The position numbers were made by a program, and so were the translations under genes. This document shows positions 16,922 through 25,311 of a stretch of 38,984 bases of DNA, piece after piece (positions within the stretch are counted from its first letter, which is position 1; the number at the start of each line of letters is the position of its first letter). Source of the stretch: Thermoprotei archaeon (GTDB lineage Archaea > Thermoproteota > Thermoprotei_A > Sulfolobales > Acidilobaceae); contig JARJMZ020000031.1 of the NCBI GenBank assembly GCA_029335875.2, forward strand, positions 1-38,984, written 5' to 3'. The notes below the pieces were generated by a model, which was not told the DNA's origin, did no database searches, and was given only the letters and a program-made list of their open reading frames with translations.

Positions 16922-17454
16922 GGCTCAACACCCCTCGCAAGCGCAACACCCATCTCGTAAGCCTTAATGTTGACATCAAGTCTTCTCTTAACTCTAGCTT
17001 TAATACCGTTAATCATGGCTTCATGGGATAGTATTTTCAAAAACTCGTTTACAAACCCCAGGATCACCATGTTAGCCGACATTCTAAAACCTAGTTTAAT
17101 CGCGGTCTCGAAAGCCGGGATAGGCACTTGTTTAATGTAGGGCACGTTTCTGGGGCTTACAAGGTCCCTCTCATAGATTACAATCCCTCCTTGGATCACG
17201 TTGTCAACCTCTAGCTCGTAAGTCTCCTGTGTAGTTGCTATTAGAACATCGGGGTTATCGAATATGGGGAAGTCTATCCTCTCATCTGATACTATAACAT
17301 CAGCCCTACTCCAGCCTCCCCTCTGAGCCGGGCTATAAGCTATGGTCATAACAGCGTCTCTCCCTGAGAGTATCGAGGCTGTACCTATAATATTCCCGGC
17401 AAGCAGTATCCCATGACCCCCAGCTCCAATTATTCTCAGCTTTAACTCGCCCAT
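16918..17454 (-). CDS. korC: 2-oxoacid:ferredoxin oxidoreductase gamma subunit
   Basis: Gamma subunit of a four-subunit 2-oxoacid:ferredoxin oxidoreductase. The family start LRIIGAGGHGILLAGNIIGTA is followed by TIAYSPAQRGGWSRADVIVSDERIDFP and the DVLIATTQETYE block. I chose the ATG at 17454, one base after the korB stop codon (TGAAATG), giving 178 residues with the usual MGELKLRIIGAGGHG N-terminus. A longer frame starting at 17484 would add ten residues overlapping korB and is less likely. Stop overlaps the hdrA start by 4 bp (GTGA). Acts in the cytoplasm with KorA, KorB and KorD. Confidence 0.93.
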   Translation of the reverse strand: MGELKLRIIGAGGHGILLAGNIIGTASILSGRDAVMTIAYSPAQRGGWSRADVIVSDERIDFPIFDNPDVLIATTQETYELEVDNVIQGGIVIYERDLVSPRNVPYIKQVPIPAFETAIKLGFRMSANMVILGFVNEFLKILSHEAMINGIKARVKRRLDVNIKAYEMGVALARGVEP

Positions 17455-17455
17455 T

Positions 17456-18295
17456 TCAACCGCCCCCCACGACTTTCTTGACAAGCTCTTTAAGCCTAGT
17501 CTGGTGGGAGGGCCTATACCTCCTCACGAAATTACCTAGGACTAGAGGCTTCTTGAAGTTCACATCGATCTTTGATAAGTCAGCGTTATGGTCTATTATA
17601 GTATTGTCTTTCAACCACTTCATCATATCCAGGGGGGGCATGTTGTTCAGCTCCCCATATATTAGGCAGGGGCTCACCACTTCTATGATCGCGAAGCCGT
17701 CGACCTTAAACATCTCCAACATGGTGTTGGTCAACTCTTTAGTGTGTAGGGGAGTCCATCTAGCAACAAAATTAGCCCCCAGAGCGCTCGCTAAGTATGG
17801 AACGTTAAACGCCCCCTCCACGAAGCCGTATGGTGAGGTCGTTGTCAAAGCCCCCTCCAGGGTTGTAGGACCGTATTGCCCCCCAGTCATTCCATATATG
17901 AAGTTGTTAACAAGTATCACGTTAATGTCATCGTTCCTCCTAGTGGCGTGCAAGAAGTGGTTCCCACCTATCGCCAACAAGTCTCCATCACCAGCTATTA
18001 CGGTAACCTCCAGGTCGGGCCTAGCTGTTTTCAGCCCTATAGCGAAGGGTATAGCCCTGCCGTGTATAACGTGGAAGCCGTCCACCTTAATGTATCCCGG
18101 CGCCCTTGAAGTGCACCCTATCCCGGAGACTACGACATGTTTCTCGACGGGGATCCCAGATTGGAGTGCCGCCTCAACGAAACATTTGACAACAACGCCT
18201 ATGCCGCAGCCTGGACACCATATGTGGGGGAACCTCTCCATCCTGAGTAAACTCTTTAGGGGGTCCGTCCTCGAGTGGGGTACTCTCAAACTCAC
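17456..18295 (-). CDS. korB: 2-oxoacid:ferredoxin oxidoreductase beta subunit (TPP-binding)
   Basis: Thiamine-pyrophosphate subunit, 279 residues. The 4Fe-4S/TPP entry motif is HIWCPGCGIGVVVKC, with a further cysteine in GIGCTSRAPGYIKVDG, and the TPP/Mg motif is GDGDLLAIGGNHFLHATRRN ending in a VNNFIYGMTGGQ block. This combination is typical of 2-oxoglutarate-type (Kor) enzymes; related 2-oxoacids remain possible. Start overlaps the korA stop by 4 bp and the stop is immediately followed by korC. It oxidatively decarboxylates a 2-oxoacid to an acyl-CoA and passes electrons to ferredoxin. Confidence 0.93.
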   Translation of the reverse strand: MSLRVPHSRTDPLKSLLRMERFPHIWCPGCGIGVVVKCFVEAALQSGIPVEKHVVVSGIGCTSRAPGYIKVDGFHVIHGRAIPFAIGLKTARPDLEVTVIAGDGDLLAIGGNHFLHATRRNDDINVILVNNFIYGMTGGQYGPTTLEGALTTTSPYGFVEGAFNVPYLASALGANFVARWTPLHTKELTNTMLEMFKVDGFAIIEVVSPCLIYGELNNMPPLDMMKWLKDNTIIDHNADLSKIDVNFKKPLVLGNFVRRYRPSHQTRLKELVKKVVGGG

Positions 18296-19476
18296 CCCTC
18301 ATACACCTCCTTAATCTTTACGAGAATATCATGAGGCCTGGGAACATCCCCGGGAGCCCAAGTCATAGAGTGAATGTTGACTATGTTAGCGAAGTGTTCT
18401 CTAATTACCCGCACCATCTGGCCCATGTTTATCTCAACCACAACTATGTCAGCCCCCCTGTCGACAGCCTCTTTCAACCCCCAATAAGGGAAGGGCCACG
18501 CTGTTACCGGCCTAAACAGCCCCACTTTAAGCCCTTCCTTCCTAGCTTCTTTAACGGCTTTCAACGCCGACCTAGCTGTTATACCATAAGCTACTACAAC
18601 CAGGTTGGCATCATCTGTTAGAACACTCTCATATCGCCCGATAGCCTTTTCATTGTCTCGGATCTTCCTTATAAGCCTAGTGACTAGTTGTGTCGAGATT
18701 TTATGGGACGTTGAAGGGTATCCCCTCTCATCATGAGTTAGTGAAGTGACGTGGAACCTGTAGCCTTCGCCTGCGAAAGCCATGGGAGGCACTAGGTATT
18801 TACTGTTGAAGGGTAGGAACTCCTCCGGGGGCTCTTCGGGGGCTATCCTGCCGGCAATGGGGATCTCATTATAGTCTGGGACGCTAAGCTTTTCTATCAT
18901 TTGGCCCACCCGCTGATCCGGCAACACTATAACTGGGACCCTATACGTCCATGCAGTGTTGAAAGCCTGTATAGTTAAGTCGAACATCTCCTGAACACTA
19001 GACGGTAAATACGCTACTATCTCGTAGTCTCCATGACTACCCCATTTAGCCTGCATAACATCCCCCTGACCTACTAAAGTGGGGAGCCCCGTTGACGGGC
19101 CGCCTCTCTGCACATTAATGATCACGATTGGAGCCTCTATCATCGCAGCCATCCCTATACCCTCCTGCATTAGAGAGAAGCCTGGGCCAGAGGTTGCGGT
19201 CATAGACTTAACACCCGCATATGCCGCTCCAGAAATCGCTATGACACTAGCTATTTCATCCTCAAACTGTATGAAGTATCCTCCAACCTGGGGTAGCCTC
19301 CTAGACATGTGCTCGGCTATCTCATTACTAGGGGTTATAGGGTAGCCTGCGAAAAACCTACAGCCAGCAACAAGAGCAGCCTCAGCAGCCGCAATATTGC
19401 CTTGCATGAAATAAACGCCGGGCTTCAAAAGAGCTTCCTCAGCCCTCAAGAGGGAGACCCTTTCACTCAACCCCAA
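18292..19476 (-). CDS. korA: 2-oxoacid:ferredoxin oxidoreductase alpha subunit
   Basis: Alpha subunit, 394 residues, containing the pyrimidine-binding and transketolase C-terminal-like domains. Recognisable blocks are FFAGYPITPSNEIAEHM, FEDEIASVIAISGAAYAGVKSMTATSGPGFSLM, the NVQRGGPSTGLPT catalytic-loop motif, and GDVMQAKWGSHGD. These match KorA/VorA-type alpha subunits rather than the gamma-alpha fusion of two-subunit enzymes such as those of Sulfolobus. It overlaps korD by 10 bp and korB by 4 bp. No in-sequence feature fixes the substrate; 2-oxoglutarate is the default for this family. Confidence 0.92.
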   Translation of the reverse strand: MGLSERVSLLRAEEALLKPGVYFMQGNIAAAEAALVAGCRFFAGYPITPSNEIAEHMSRRLPQVGGYFIQFEDEIASVIAISGAAYAGVKSMTATSGPGFSLMQEGIGMAAMIEAPIVIINVQRGGPSTGLPTLVGQGDVMQAKWGSHGDYEIVAYLPSSVQEMFDLTIQAFNTAWTYRVPVIVLPDQRVGQMIEKLSVPDYNEIPIAGRIAPEEPPEEFLPFNSKYLVPPMAFAGEGYRFHVTSLTHDERGYPSTSHKISTQLVTRLIRKIRDNEKAIGRYESVLTDDANLVVVAYGITARSALKAVKEARKEGLKVGLFRPVTAWPFPYWGLKEAVDRGADIVVVEINMGQMVRVIREHFANIVNIHSMTWAPGDVPRPHDILVKIKEVYEG

Positions 19477-19802
19477 CTCACCTTGTAACGAACGGGGGGC
19501 TCTTCGAGAACCTCAATTGCAAGTTCAGGGCATACCCTCTCGCACATTCCACAGTTAACGCACGCATCCTCCATTCCAGGCTTGATCTTAGGATACTGGT
19601 AGCCCCAAGAGTTTACAGTTTCGGAGAACTCGAGAACCCCTATAGGGCAGAACTCTATGCAGAAGCCACAACCCTTACAAATGTCATGGTTAACATGAGG
19701 CCTCCCTCGGGGTCTCAAGACCTTATTCACGTTGAAGGGGTTACGTCCTCTTATAGGTATCGATACAATGTAGGGGGATTTTTTCGAGCTCAAAAGATCC
19801 AC
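19467..19802 (-). CDS. korD: 2-oxoacid:ferredoxin oxidoreductase delta subunit (2x 4Fe-4S ferredoxin)
   Basis: Small ferredoxin-like subunit, 111 residues, with CKGCGFCIEFCP and CVNCGMCERVCP, each binding a 4Fe-4S cluster. It is expected to take electrons from KorAB and pass them on to soluble ferredoxin or directly to the Hdr module encoded downstream. GTG start at 19802 (MDLLSSKKSPYI). A G-rich ribosome-binding stretch lies just upstream, and the AT-rich promoter at about 19830-19850 is close enough for a short leader. First gene of the eight-gene operon. Confidence 0.92.
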   Translation of the reverse strand: MDLLSSKKSPYIVSIPIRGRNPFNVNKVLRPRGRPHVNHDICKGCGFCIEFCPIGVLEFSETVNSWGYQYPKIKPGMEDACVNCGMCERVCPELAIEVLEEPPVRYKVSWG

Positions 19803-19830
19803 CCCCCATTCTAGTATTTCTCTATTAATG

Positions 19831-19850
19831 CTAAAATATTTAAATTTTTA
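19831..19850 (-). promoter_or_regulatory. Predicted promoter of the kor-hdr-etf operon
   Basis: On the minus strand the sequence reads AAAAATTTAAATATTTTAG, an AT-rich TATA box within about 30-40 bases of the korD GTG at 19802. Transcription would start near 19812. No second promoter is obvious between the eight closely packed genes. Confidence 0.55.
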
Positions 19851-20008
19851 AGTTATAATTATGTTAAAATTTTAAGCAGAACACCGTAAAGGTATAAGCC
19901 CAAAGCTATAAAATATTCACCAGCCTTCCACAGCCATTAAATGGTGGACCCAAACGGCTAAAGCGCGTTTAGAGCGTCCTTGCGAACTCTCAGAGGTCGC
20001 ACAGGTTT

Positions 20009-20310
20009 AGACTGTTTTCTAGAGTAAAATCCTCGGGGTTTCTCGGTTAACATGGCTATTTAGAGGTAATAATGCGAATTATGATAACTTAAAGTAATAT
20101 TTTTAAGGCTCTCACTAGTTACTCCAAGCGAGCTCGCCCCTATGGCGGCTTAGCTACCAGAGGCAGGGAAACACGTAAGGCGGTCCCAGTAATGCCAGCC
20201 TATGGAGCTCCCAACGGGCTGGGGGGAGCCGGGCCTAATATCATGAATACTCATGGTATTAGGTTCCGGCAACCGTTGTTTTGCCCAGAATTACCTTTTA
20301 GAAACAGAGT
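20009..20310 (-). repeat. Structured intergenic repeat, copy R3 (inverted relative to R1)
   Basis: Read on the minus strand this copy aligns with R1 over its whole length: the CCTAATACCATGA hairpin, CTCCATAGGCTGGCA, GGGACCGCCTTACGTGTTTCC, and the closing TACTCTAGAAAACAGTCT. On the plus strand the terminal motif TGTTTTCTAGAGTA is exact at 20013-20026, and a degenerate inverse (TTACCTTTTAGAAACAGAGT) lies at 20291-20310. The hairpin arms are 20234-20246 and 20251-20263 with a 4-base loop and one mismatch. It sits between the divergent korD and polB1 promoters. Confidence 0.78.
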
Positions 20311-20336
20311 AATTTTGGTTACACCTCTAACCTTAA

Positions 20337-20382
20337 CTCTATAAGGTTTTAACACTTCTCCCCTAAGAATTATCCTGGAGGT
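20337..20382 (+). promoter_or_regulatory. Predicted polB1 promoter and ribosome-binding site
   Basis: TATA-like CTCTATAAGGTTT lies at 20337-20349, about 38-50 bases before the polB1 start codon. GGAGGT at 20377-20382 is a good Shine-Dalgarno match four bases before the GTG at 20387, which decides that start. Confidence 0.6.
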
Positions 20383-20386
20383 TAGT

Positions 20387-23083
20387 GTGGCTAGCGGGCT
20401 GAAGAGGAGGGCGAGTTTAGAGCAGTTCATGCGGAAGGACTCTAAAGTGTCGGAGGATAGGTTGAATAACAGCCCATCTGATGTGAAGCCTGCAGGCTCA
20501 GATTACTCTGCTCAACAGAAGGGTTTAGATTCTGAGGGTATAGCTTCTTGGATGTTGGGGGAGCTCGACAATTTCATCGATGAGGTTGAAGGTTACCTGT
20601 TAGATGTTAGATATGATGGGAGGTTTAACAGGGCCGTAGCTTTTATTCTCGACTCTACGGGCCGCCTTTTAAGGTGGGTTGACAGGACTGACCATAGACC
20701 TTACTTCTTAACTGACGTGGAGCCTGAGAGTGCGGGAGCTCTCGGCTTGTCTGATAGCGAGTTGATCGTTCAATTTGATGTTGTCAGCAAGTTTCACCCT
20801 ATTAGGAGGGAGAGGGTTAAGCTTTTGAAGGTTATTGTTAGGGACCCCCTGGCTGTCAGGAAGTTGAGGGATTTTGTTAAGTCTAAAGGGCATTCTGTTT
20901 GGGAGGCCGATATTAAATATCACCACAACTACATATTCGATAATCAGCTAGTTCCCGGGATGAAATATAAGGTTGGTAAGAAATGGGAGAGGTCTGAGTG
21001 GAGGGTTACTCTAGACTTCCTAGAGGAGCTTGAGAACATAATTAGGGGGGAGTCTAAACATTACCAGGAGCTCGCGTGGGAGCTCGCCCACGCTTTCGAG
21101 CAGGAGCCTCCCAAAGTGAGGAGGGCTGCCTTAGACGTTGAAGTATACACGCCGGAGGCGGGTAAAGTTCCGGATGCTAGTTCAGCACAGTACCCTGTTA
21201 TAAGTGTGGCTTTAGCCGATAATGAGGGTAGGAGGAAGGTTTTCCTACTTCACAGGGAGGGGGTCGGGTTTGAGGCTCCCGTAGATGGTAGTATTGAGGT
21301 TGAAATATTCGACGACGAGCTCTCCCTCATACTTGAAGTATTCAGAGAACTTGAAAAATATCCTGTGGTGTTAACGTTTAACGGGGACTCTTTCGACTTA
21401 CCATACATATACAATAGGCTTATAAACTTGGGCGTCGACCCCTCAATTATACCCATAGAAGTCCACGAAGATAAGGTTACGTTTAAACACTCCCTCCATG
21501 TAGACATTTATAAGTTACTCGGCATAAAGGCTCTCCAAGTGTACGCGTTCGGCGGCAAATATAGGGAGCTGACCCTAGACGCTATCTCTGAAGCCCTTCT
21601 AGGCGTGGGTAAAGTCGGCCTTGAAGAACTAGTTTCCAAAGTCAGCCTCGACACGCTGGTAGCTTACAACGTGAGGGACGCGGAGCTGACGGTGGGGCTG
21701 ACTACTTTCTCTAATGATCTCGTGTGGAACCTTGTTATAATGATAATGAGGATAAGCAAGCTAGGCATAGAAGACGTGACGAGACACCAGGTGTCGATGT
21801 GGATAAGGGGCTTAATGAACTGGGAGCACAGGAGGAGGGGGTGGCTTATCCCCGCCAGGGAGGAGCTTAAAGGTAGCACTGCCAGGAGCAAGGCTATTAT
21901 AAAAGAGAAAAAATATAAGGGGGCTATAGTCCTCGAGCCCCCCCAGGGCGTGATCTTCAACGTTCTAGTCCTGGATTACGCCAGCCTATACCCCTCCATA
22001 ATAAAGAACTGGAATCTAAGCTATGAGACCCTCAACAACCCTAAGTGCAGCTCCACCAAGATTATACCTGAAGTTAACTATGAAGTGTGCGTGGACTTTA
22101 AAGGCATAACAAGCGAGATAGTGGGGCTCCTCAGAGACTTTAGGGTTAACATTTACAAGAAGAAAGCTAAAGACCAGAAGCTACCTCTATACACGAGGCT
22201 GTGGTATGACGTTGTCCAGGCAGCCCTAAAAGTTTACATTAACGCTAGCTACGGGGTCTTCGGCAATGAGGCCTTCCCACTCTACAGCCTCCCGGTGGCT
22301 GAGAGTGTCACGGCCATAGGCAGGACTATAATGCTAGATACTTTAAAGTACGCTCGGGACATGTCCCTCCAAATAGTATACGGGGACACGGATAGCATAT
22401 TCCTGAGAGACCCTGACGAGGAATCGCTCAGGAAACTCACATCGTACATAGTATCCACCCACGGGCTCGACATAGAGGTAGACAGGAAGTTTAAAGTAGC
22501 GCTCTTCAGCGGCCTCAAAAAGAACTATCTAGGCATAACAGACAAGGGGGAGATGATAATAAAAGGCATGGTGGGCAAGAAAAGCAACACCCCAGAATTC
22601 ATAAAGGGAGAGTTCAAAGCGCTGGCCGAGACGCTCAAGGAACTCAACAGCCCGGAGGACGTAGCCAAAGTCCTGGAAAAAGTCAGAAGCCAAGTCTCAG
22701 AAGTCTACAGGAGACTGAGAAACAAAGGATACGCCCTAGACGAGCTAGCCATAAAAATAATGCTGTCAAAAGACCCTAACGAGTACACCAAAACAACACC
22801 CCAACATGTCAAAGCAGCCAAACTCCTACAAAAAGAAGGCCTCCAAATAGCGAAAGGCGATGTAATAGCCTTCGTGAAAACAAAAGACCCCATAGGAGTC
22901 AAACCAGTGAGACTAGCAAAACTAGCCGAAGTAGACACAACAAAATACGTCGAATACGTGAAAACAGCATTCGAACAAATACTCCTATCCTTCGGCGTCA
23001 AATGGGAAGAAATGACAGGACAGAAAAACCTAAGCACACTCCTAAACCTAAAAGAGGAAACACGCCAACAAGAAAACACTTAA
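20387..23083 (+). CDS. polB1: Family B DNA polymerase, crenarchaeal PolB1/Dpo1
   Basis: Replicative-type DNA polymerase with proofreading. Exonuclease motifs: Exo I LDVEVYTP (D250, E252), Exo II TFNGDSFDLPY (D337), Exo III YNVRDAE (Y427, D431). Polymerase motifs: A LDYASLYPSI (from D530), B KVYINASYGVFG (about 615-626), C YGDTDS (665-670). All catalytic acids are intact. VRDPLAVRKLRDF, NTPEFIKGEF and TTPQHVKAAKL near the matching positions closely follow Sulfolobus Dpo1, so PolB1 is favoured over PolB2 or PolB3. The N-terminal about 45 residues are low-complexity; SLEQFM may be a weak PCNA-interacting peptide. No intein interrupts motifs A to C. GTG start preceded by GGAGGT. Confidence 0.96.
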   Translation: MASGLKRRASLEQFMRKDSKVSEDRLNNSPSDVKPAGSDYSAQQKGLDSEGIASWMLGELDNFIDEVEGYLLDVRYDGRFNRAVAFILDSTGRLLRWVDRTDHRPYFLTDVEPESAGALGLSDSELIVQFDVVSKFHPIRRERVKLLKVIVRDPLAVRKLRDFVKSKGHSVWEADIKYHHNYIFDNQLVPGMKYKVGKKWERSEWRVTLDFLEELENIIRGESKHYQELAWELAHAFEQEPPKVRRAALDVEVYTPEAGKVPDASSAQYPVISVALADNEGRRKVFLLHREGVGFEAPVDGSIEVEIFDDELSLILEVFRELEKYPVVLTFNGDSFDLPYIYNRLINLGVDPSIIPIEVHEDKVTFKHSLHVDIYKLLGIKALQVYAFGGKYRELTLDAISEALLGVGKVGLEELVSKVSLDTLVAYNVRDAELTVGLTTFSNDLVWNLVIMIMRISKLGIEDVTRHQVSMWIRGLMNWEHRRRGWLIPAREELKGSTARSKAIIKEKKYKGAIVLEPPQGVIFNVLVLDYASLYPSIIKNWNLSYETLNNPKCSSTKIIPEVNYEVCVDFKGITSEIVGLLRDFRVNIYKKKAKDQKLPLYTRLWYDVVQAALKVYINASYGVFGNEAFPLYSLPVAESVTAIGRTIMLDTLKYARDMSLQIVYGDTDSIFLRDPDEESLRKLTSYIVSTHGLDIEVDRKFKVALFSGLKKNYLGITDKGEMIIKGMVGKKSNTPEFIKGEFKALAETLKELNSPEDVAKVLEKVRSQVSEVYRRLRNKGYALDELAIKIMLSKDPNEYTKTTPQHVKAAKLLQKEGLQIAKGDVIAFVKTKDPIGVKPVRLAKLAEVDTTKYVEYVKTAFEQILLSFGVKWEEMTGQKNLSTLLNLKEETRQQENT

Positions 23084-23104
23084 ACCCCGAACACCAACCC
23101 TCAA

Positions 23105-23166
23105 TATGGATGAAGAGCGACTCCGGGACGAGGAGACCCGATGAAGAACCGTGTGAGGGCTGACCC
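23105..23166 (+). ncRNA. Possible C/D-box guide sRNA
   Basis: Twenty-odd bases after polB1 there are two GATGA cores (23109-23113 and 23140-23144) followed by CTGA at 23160-23163, spaced as in archaeal C/D-box sRNAs: C box, about 15-nt guide, poor D' box (CGAG near 23129), short spacer, C' box, about 15-nt guide, D box. The D-guide is GAACCGTGTGAGGG. The total length of about 60 nt fits. Weak points are the non-canonical D' box, C boxes missing the leading RT, and no flanking stem. Confidence 0.4.
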
Positions 23167-23479
23167 CTCCCAGCTCGAAGGCTATACTTCCATAACATCG
23201 AGCCCCCTCCTTATCAGATGTTTTCCACTCTACAACCTCCAGGCCCGCGGGCCGTTGAAGGGCATATCCACATTATTCACGCATGATGCACCAATTTAAG
23301 TCATCGGCAGGCGACTGCTATCGCACATGATACTCTATGCTGTGCTTGCCTGTTTTCTCCCCATTATTGGCGTTTACAATAAATGCTTGGAGAGCGGTTC
23401 AGAGCGCCCTTAAACCTTCCGGGCCTATAGGGATCTCTTTACATGGGAATATATTGGATTCTTCCTTACTCCCGTTATT
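23167..23479. other. Intergenic region between polB1 and thrB
   Basis: No gene is recognisable. Beyond the possible sRNA, the stretch contains GGCAGG...CCTGCC-like short inverted pieces around 23309-23352 but no consistent fold, no ribosome-binding site with an ORF, and no tRNA. It is the convergent 3' side of polB1 (plus) and thrB (minus), so any terminators would lie here; none has a clear T-tract. Confidence 0.4.
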
Positions 23480-24445
23480 CTAGCTTGTTTCCTCGATCCA
23501 TGTTTGTACTCCGGGGGCTATTTCGGCTTTTTTAACTTCGGCTTCGAGGCCGCATTCTGTGTAGGCTTTCTCGATCCACCTAGCTGTGTTGTCGAGTTTT
23601 TCTTTTGAGGTTATGGTTAGCATGGCTGGGCCCGCCCCGCTTATTACTGAGCCTAGGGCGCCGCCTTTCCTGGAGTATTCTTTGACTAGGTTGTAGCAGG
23701 GCACGTATTTAGACCTGGCCGGCTCGACTATCACGTCGTTTAACCCTATACTTAAAGCTTCCATGTCTCCTCTGATTAAACCGTATAGGAGCGAGGAGAG
23801 CTTGGAGCTGGCTTCAACGTGTGTTTTCAAGTCTATACTCTTGGGTAGAACACTCCTCATAATCCTGGTTTTACCCGGTAGAGGGTTTACTTTAGGGGCT
23901 GAAACAACGAAAAACACCCCTTCAGGCTTAAAACTCCTGACAGCTATTGGGGGCCTGCTTGACAGCATGACTATGAGGCCGCCGAAAGCTGACGCTGAGG
24001 CATTATCAAAGTGGGGATCTCCAGCAACTAGGGCCTCAGCTGCGCCCCCAACCTCAGCTATAGTGGTGGGGTCTAAGTCTAAGCCCATAGCTTTGCCGGC
24101 AGCGGCTACAGCCGCTACTGCTGACGCTCCACTGCCTCCCAGGCCCATGCTGACGGGGACACCCTTCCAAAGGCTAATATTAACGTTTAGACCGCTAACC
24201 CCAAACCTCTCCATTAGGAGCTTCACGGCGAACACGACGATATTATTTTCACTTCCACTGACAACATTGCCGTAGGGTCCGGAGATGTTTGTAATGTTGA
24301 CTAGGCCGTCCCCGCGTTCGACATCAACTAGAACTTCATCATAGTAAGGGTCCAGGGCTACGGCTAAAACGTCAAACCCAGAACCTAAGTTGGCTGAGCT
24401 AGAGTAAGCCCTAGCCCTAACCCTAACCGTGTCAATACCCCACAC
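23480..24445 (-). CDS. thrB: Homoserine kinase (GHMP family)
   Basis: Phosphorylates homoserine in threonine synthesis. The GHMP ATP-binding loop is PVSMGLGGSGASA at about residues 94-106. The N-terminal YSSSANLGSGFDVLAVALDPYYDEV is characteristic of ThrB, and the C-terminal SVISGAGPAMLTI matches GHMP motif 3. The 321-residue length is normal. GTG start at 24445 (MWGIDTVRVRARAYSS). It lies 51 bp downstream of the HTH_10 gene on the same strand, so read-through from that promoter is possible, but the biosynthetic role seems unrelated. Confidence 0.92.
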   Translation of the reverse strand: MWGIDTVRVRARAYSSSANLGSGFDVLAVALDPYYDEVLVDVERGDGLVNITNISGPYGNVVSGSENNIVVFAVKLLMERFGVSGLNVNISLWKGVPVSMGLGGSGASAVAAVAAAGKAMGLDLDPTTIAEVGGAAEALVAGDPHFDNASASAFGGLIVMLSSRPPIAVRSFKPEGVFFVVSAPKVNPLPGKTRIMRSVLPKSIDLKTHVEASSKLSSLLYGLIRGDMEALSIGLNDVIVEPARSKYVPCYNLVKEYSRKGGALGSVISGAGPAMLTITSKEKLDNTARWIEKAYTECGLEAEVKKAEIAPGVQTWIEETS

Positions 24446-24496
24446 CCTCAGGGTCTCAGAGTATAAGCATGTGCAGGGGGTAAATAAGCTTTACTC

Positions 24497-25189
24497 TTAG
24501 CCCTCACATCGGCTGGTGTGGGGCTGCTTACCCTCTAATTGCGGGCTATGTCGTTCGTCTCGCTTCTCTAGTATCACATATGACTCTATAAGTTTCTTGA
24601 CAGCTTTCCTTAAAATCTCGTTTAGGGTTGAAGGTTTCACTCCAAGTGTTTTAGCGAGCTCTTCCAAGTTTACCTTTTTAGGCACGTCGAAGAAGCCCCT
24701 CTCATAAGCTATGGTTAAAACGTGGATTTGCCTTAATGTGAGTTTCGGCGCGAGCCTACCATTCTTCTCTAGAAGCTCGGGCTCCAAACCTTTCACTTTA
24801 AGCCTCGCTACGAGCCTGGAGGCAGCTATCCTGCTCGGCATTAGCGCTCCATAGACCGGGTTATCGTTATCGTCCAGCGATAGAGACACGATTATACCTC
24901 TAAGGTCGTCCACTGCTTTGCAGAAGTTACAGTTTTCTAGGTTATCAACCCATAGGAGACCCCTGTTTTCATCTACTATTTTAACTTTAAGCCTACGCTC
25001 TTTAAGAATCTTAACTACATTGTTCAGGTTGTCTCCGGGAGCTATCTCCATTATGTGTCTGCTCTCGTTACCCTGCACTGCCACCACGTGGAATCTGGGT
25101 TTAAGCCCCAGCTCCTTAAGGAGAATCATGAGGGGGCAGTCTGGCCTCCAAACTCTAACAGCTAGATTTACGATCCTGCTTCTAGGCAT
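24497..25189 (-). CDS. HTH_10 (bacterio-opsin activator-type) transcriptional regulator, candidate NO-responsive
   Basis: 230-residue DNA-binding protein. The C-terminal helix-turn-helix (about residues 150-205: LTLRQIHVLTIAYERGFFDVP followed by NLEELAKTLGVKPSTLNEILRKAVKKL) is the HTH_10 domain found in archaeal Bat-like regulators. The N-terminal 140 residues form a sensor-like domain with Cys18 (RPDCPL) and a CNFC pair (Cys87, Cys90) that could bind metal or sense NO or redox state (inference). ATG start at 25189. It is divergent from the hemerythrin gene and separated by about 120 bp containing the CCTAAAATATTAGG palindrome, suggesting that it controls itself, the hemerythrin and the NO reductase. 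Confidence 0.8.
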   Translation of the reverse strand: MPRSRIVNLAVRVWRPDCPLMILLKELGLKPRFHVVAVQGNESRHIMEIAPGDNLNNVVKILKERRLKVKIVDENRGLLWVDNLENCNFCKAVDDLRGIIVSLSLDDNDNPVYGALMPSRIAASRLVARLKVKGLEPELLEKNGRLAPKLTLRQIHVLTIAYERGFFDVPKKVNLEELAKTLGVKPSTLNEILRKAVKKLIESYVILEKRDERHSPQLEGKQPHTSRCEG

Positions 25190-25248
25190 AGTGTAAGCCT
25201 CCTATATTATGCTGTGGAAACACGCTCCGATAAACTTTACTATAAACT

Positions 25249-25262
25249 CCTAAAATATTAGG
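25249..25262. promoter_or_regulatory. Putative operator 1, CCTAAAATATTAGG
   Basis: Inverted repeat CCTAA-N4-TTAGG in the divergent promoter region of the HTH_10 and hemerythrin genes. It ends 7 bases before the plus-strand TATA box and abuts a minus-strand TATA-like GTTTATAG (about 25240-25247). It differs at one of 14 positions from operator 2 ahead of the NO reductase. Confidence 0.65.
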
Positions 25263-25269
25263 GAGCCCG

Positions 25270-25277
25270 TATATAAT
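25270..25277 (+). promoter_or_regulatory. TATA box of the hemerythrin gene
   Basis: TATATAAT about 35-42 bases before the chosen ATG at 25312. Transcription would begin near 25296-25300, giving a leader just long enough to hold GAGGGTGA. Confidence 0.6.
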
Positions 25278-25311
25278 CTTCAAGGATAGCCGTTCCTTGA
25301 GGGTGATGCTA

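Noticed and set aside
17478..18314. 278-codon open frame on the plus strand opposite korB
   Set aside because: It is antisense to a gene with clear TPP-enzyme motifs, has no recognisable domain, and arises from the codon bias of korB.
19831..19840. CTAAAATATT ahead of korD as a third NO operator
   Set aside because: It lacks the leading C and the TTAGG half-site; it is best explained as the AT-rich TATA region.
20387..23083. Intein in polB1
   Set aside because: Motifs A, B and C are uninterrupted and the 898-residue length is normal for PolB1.
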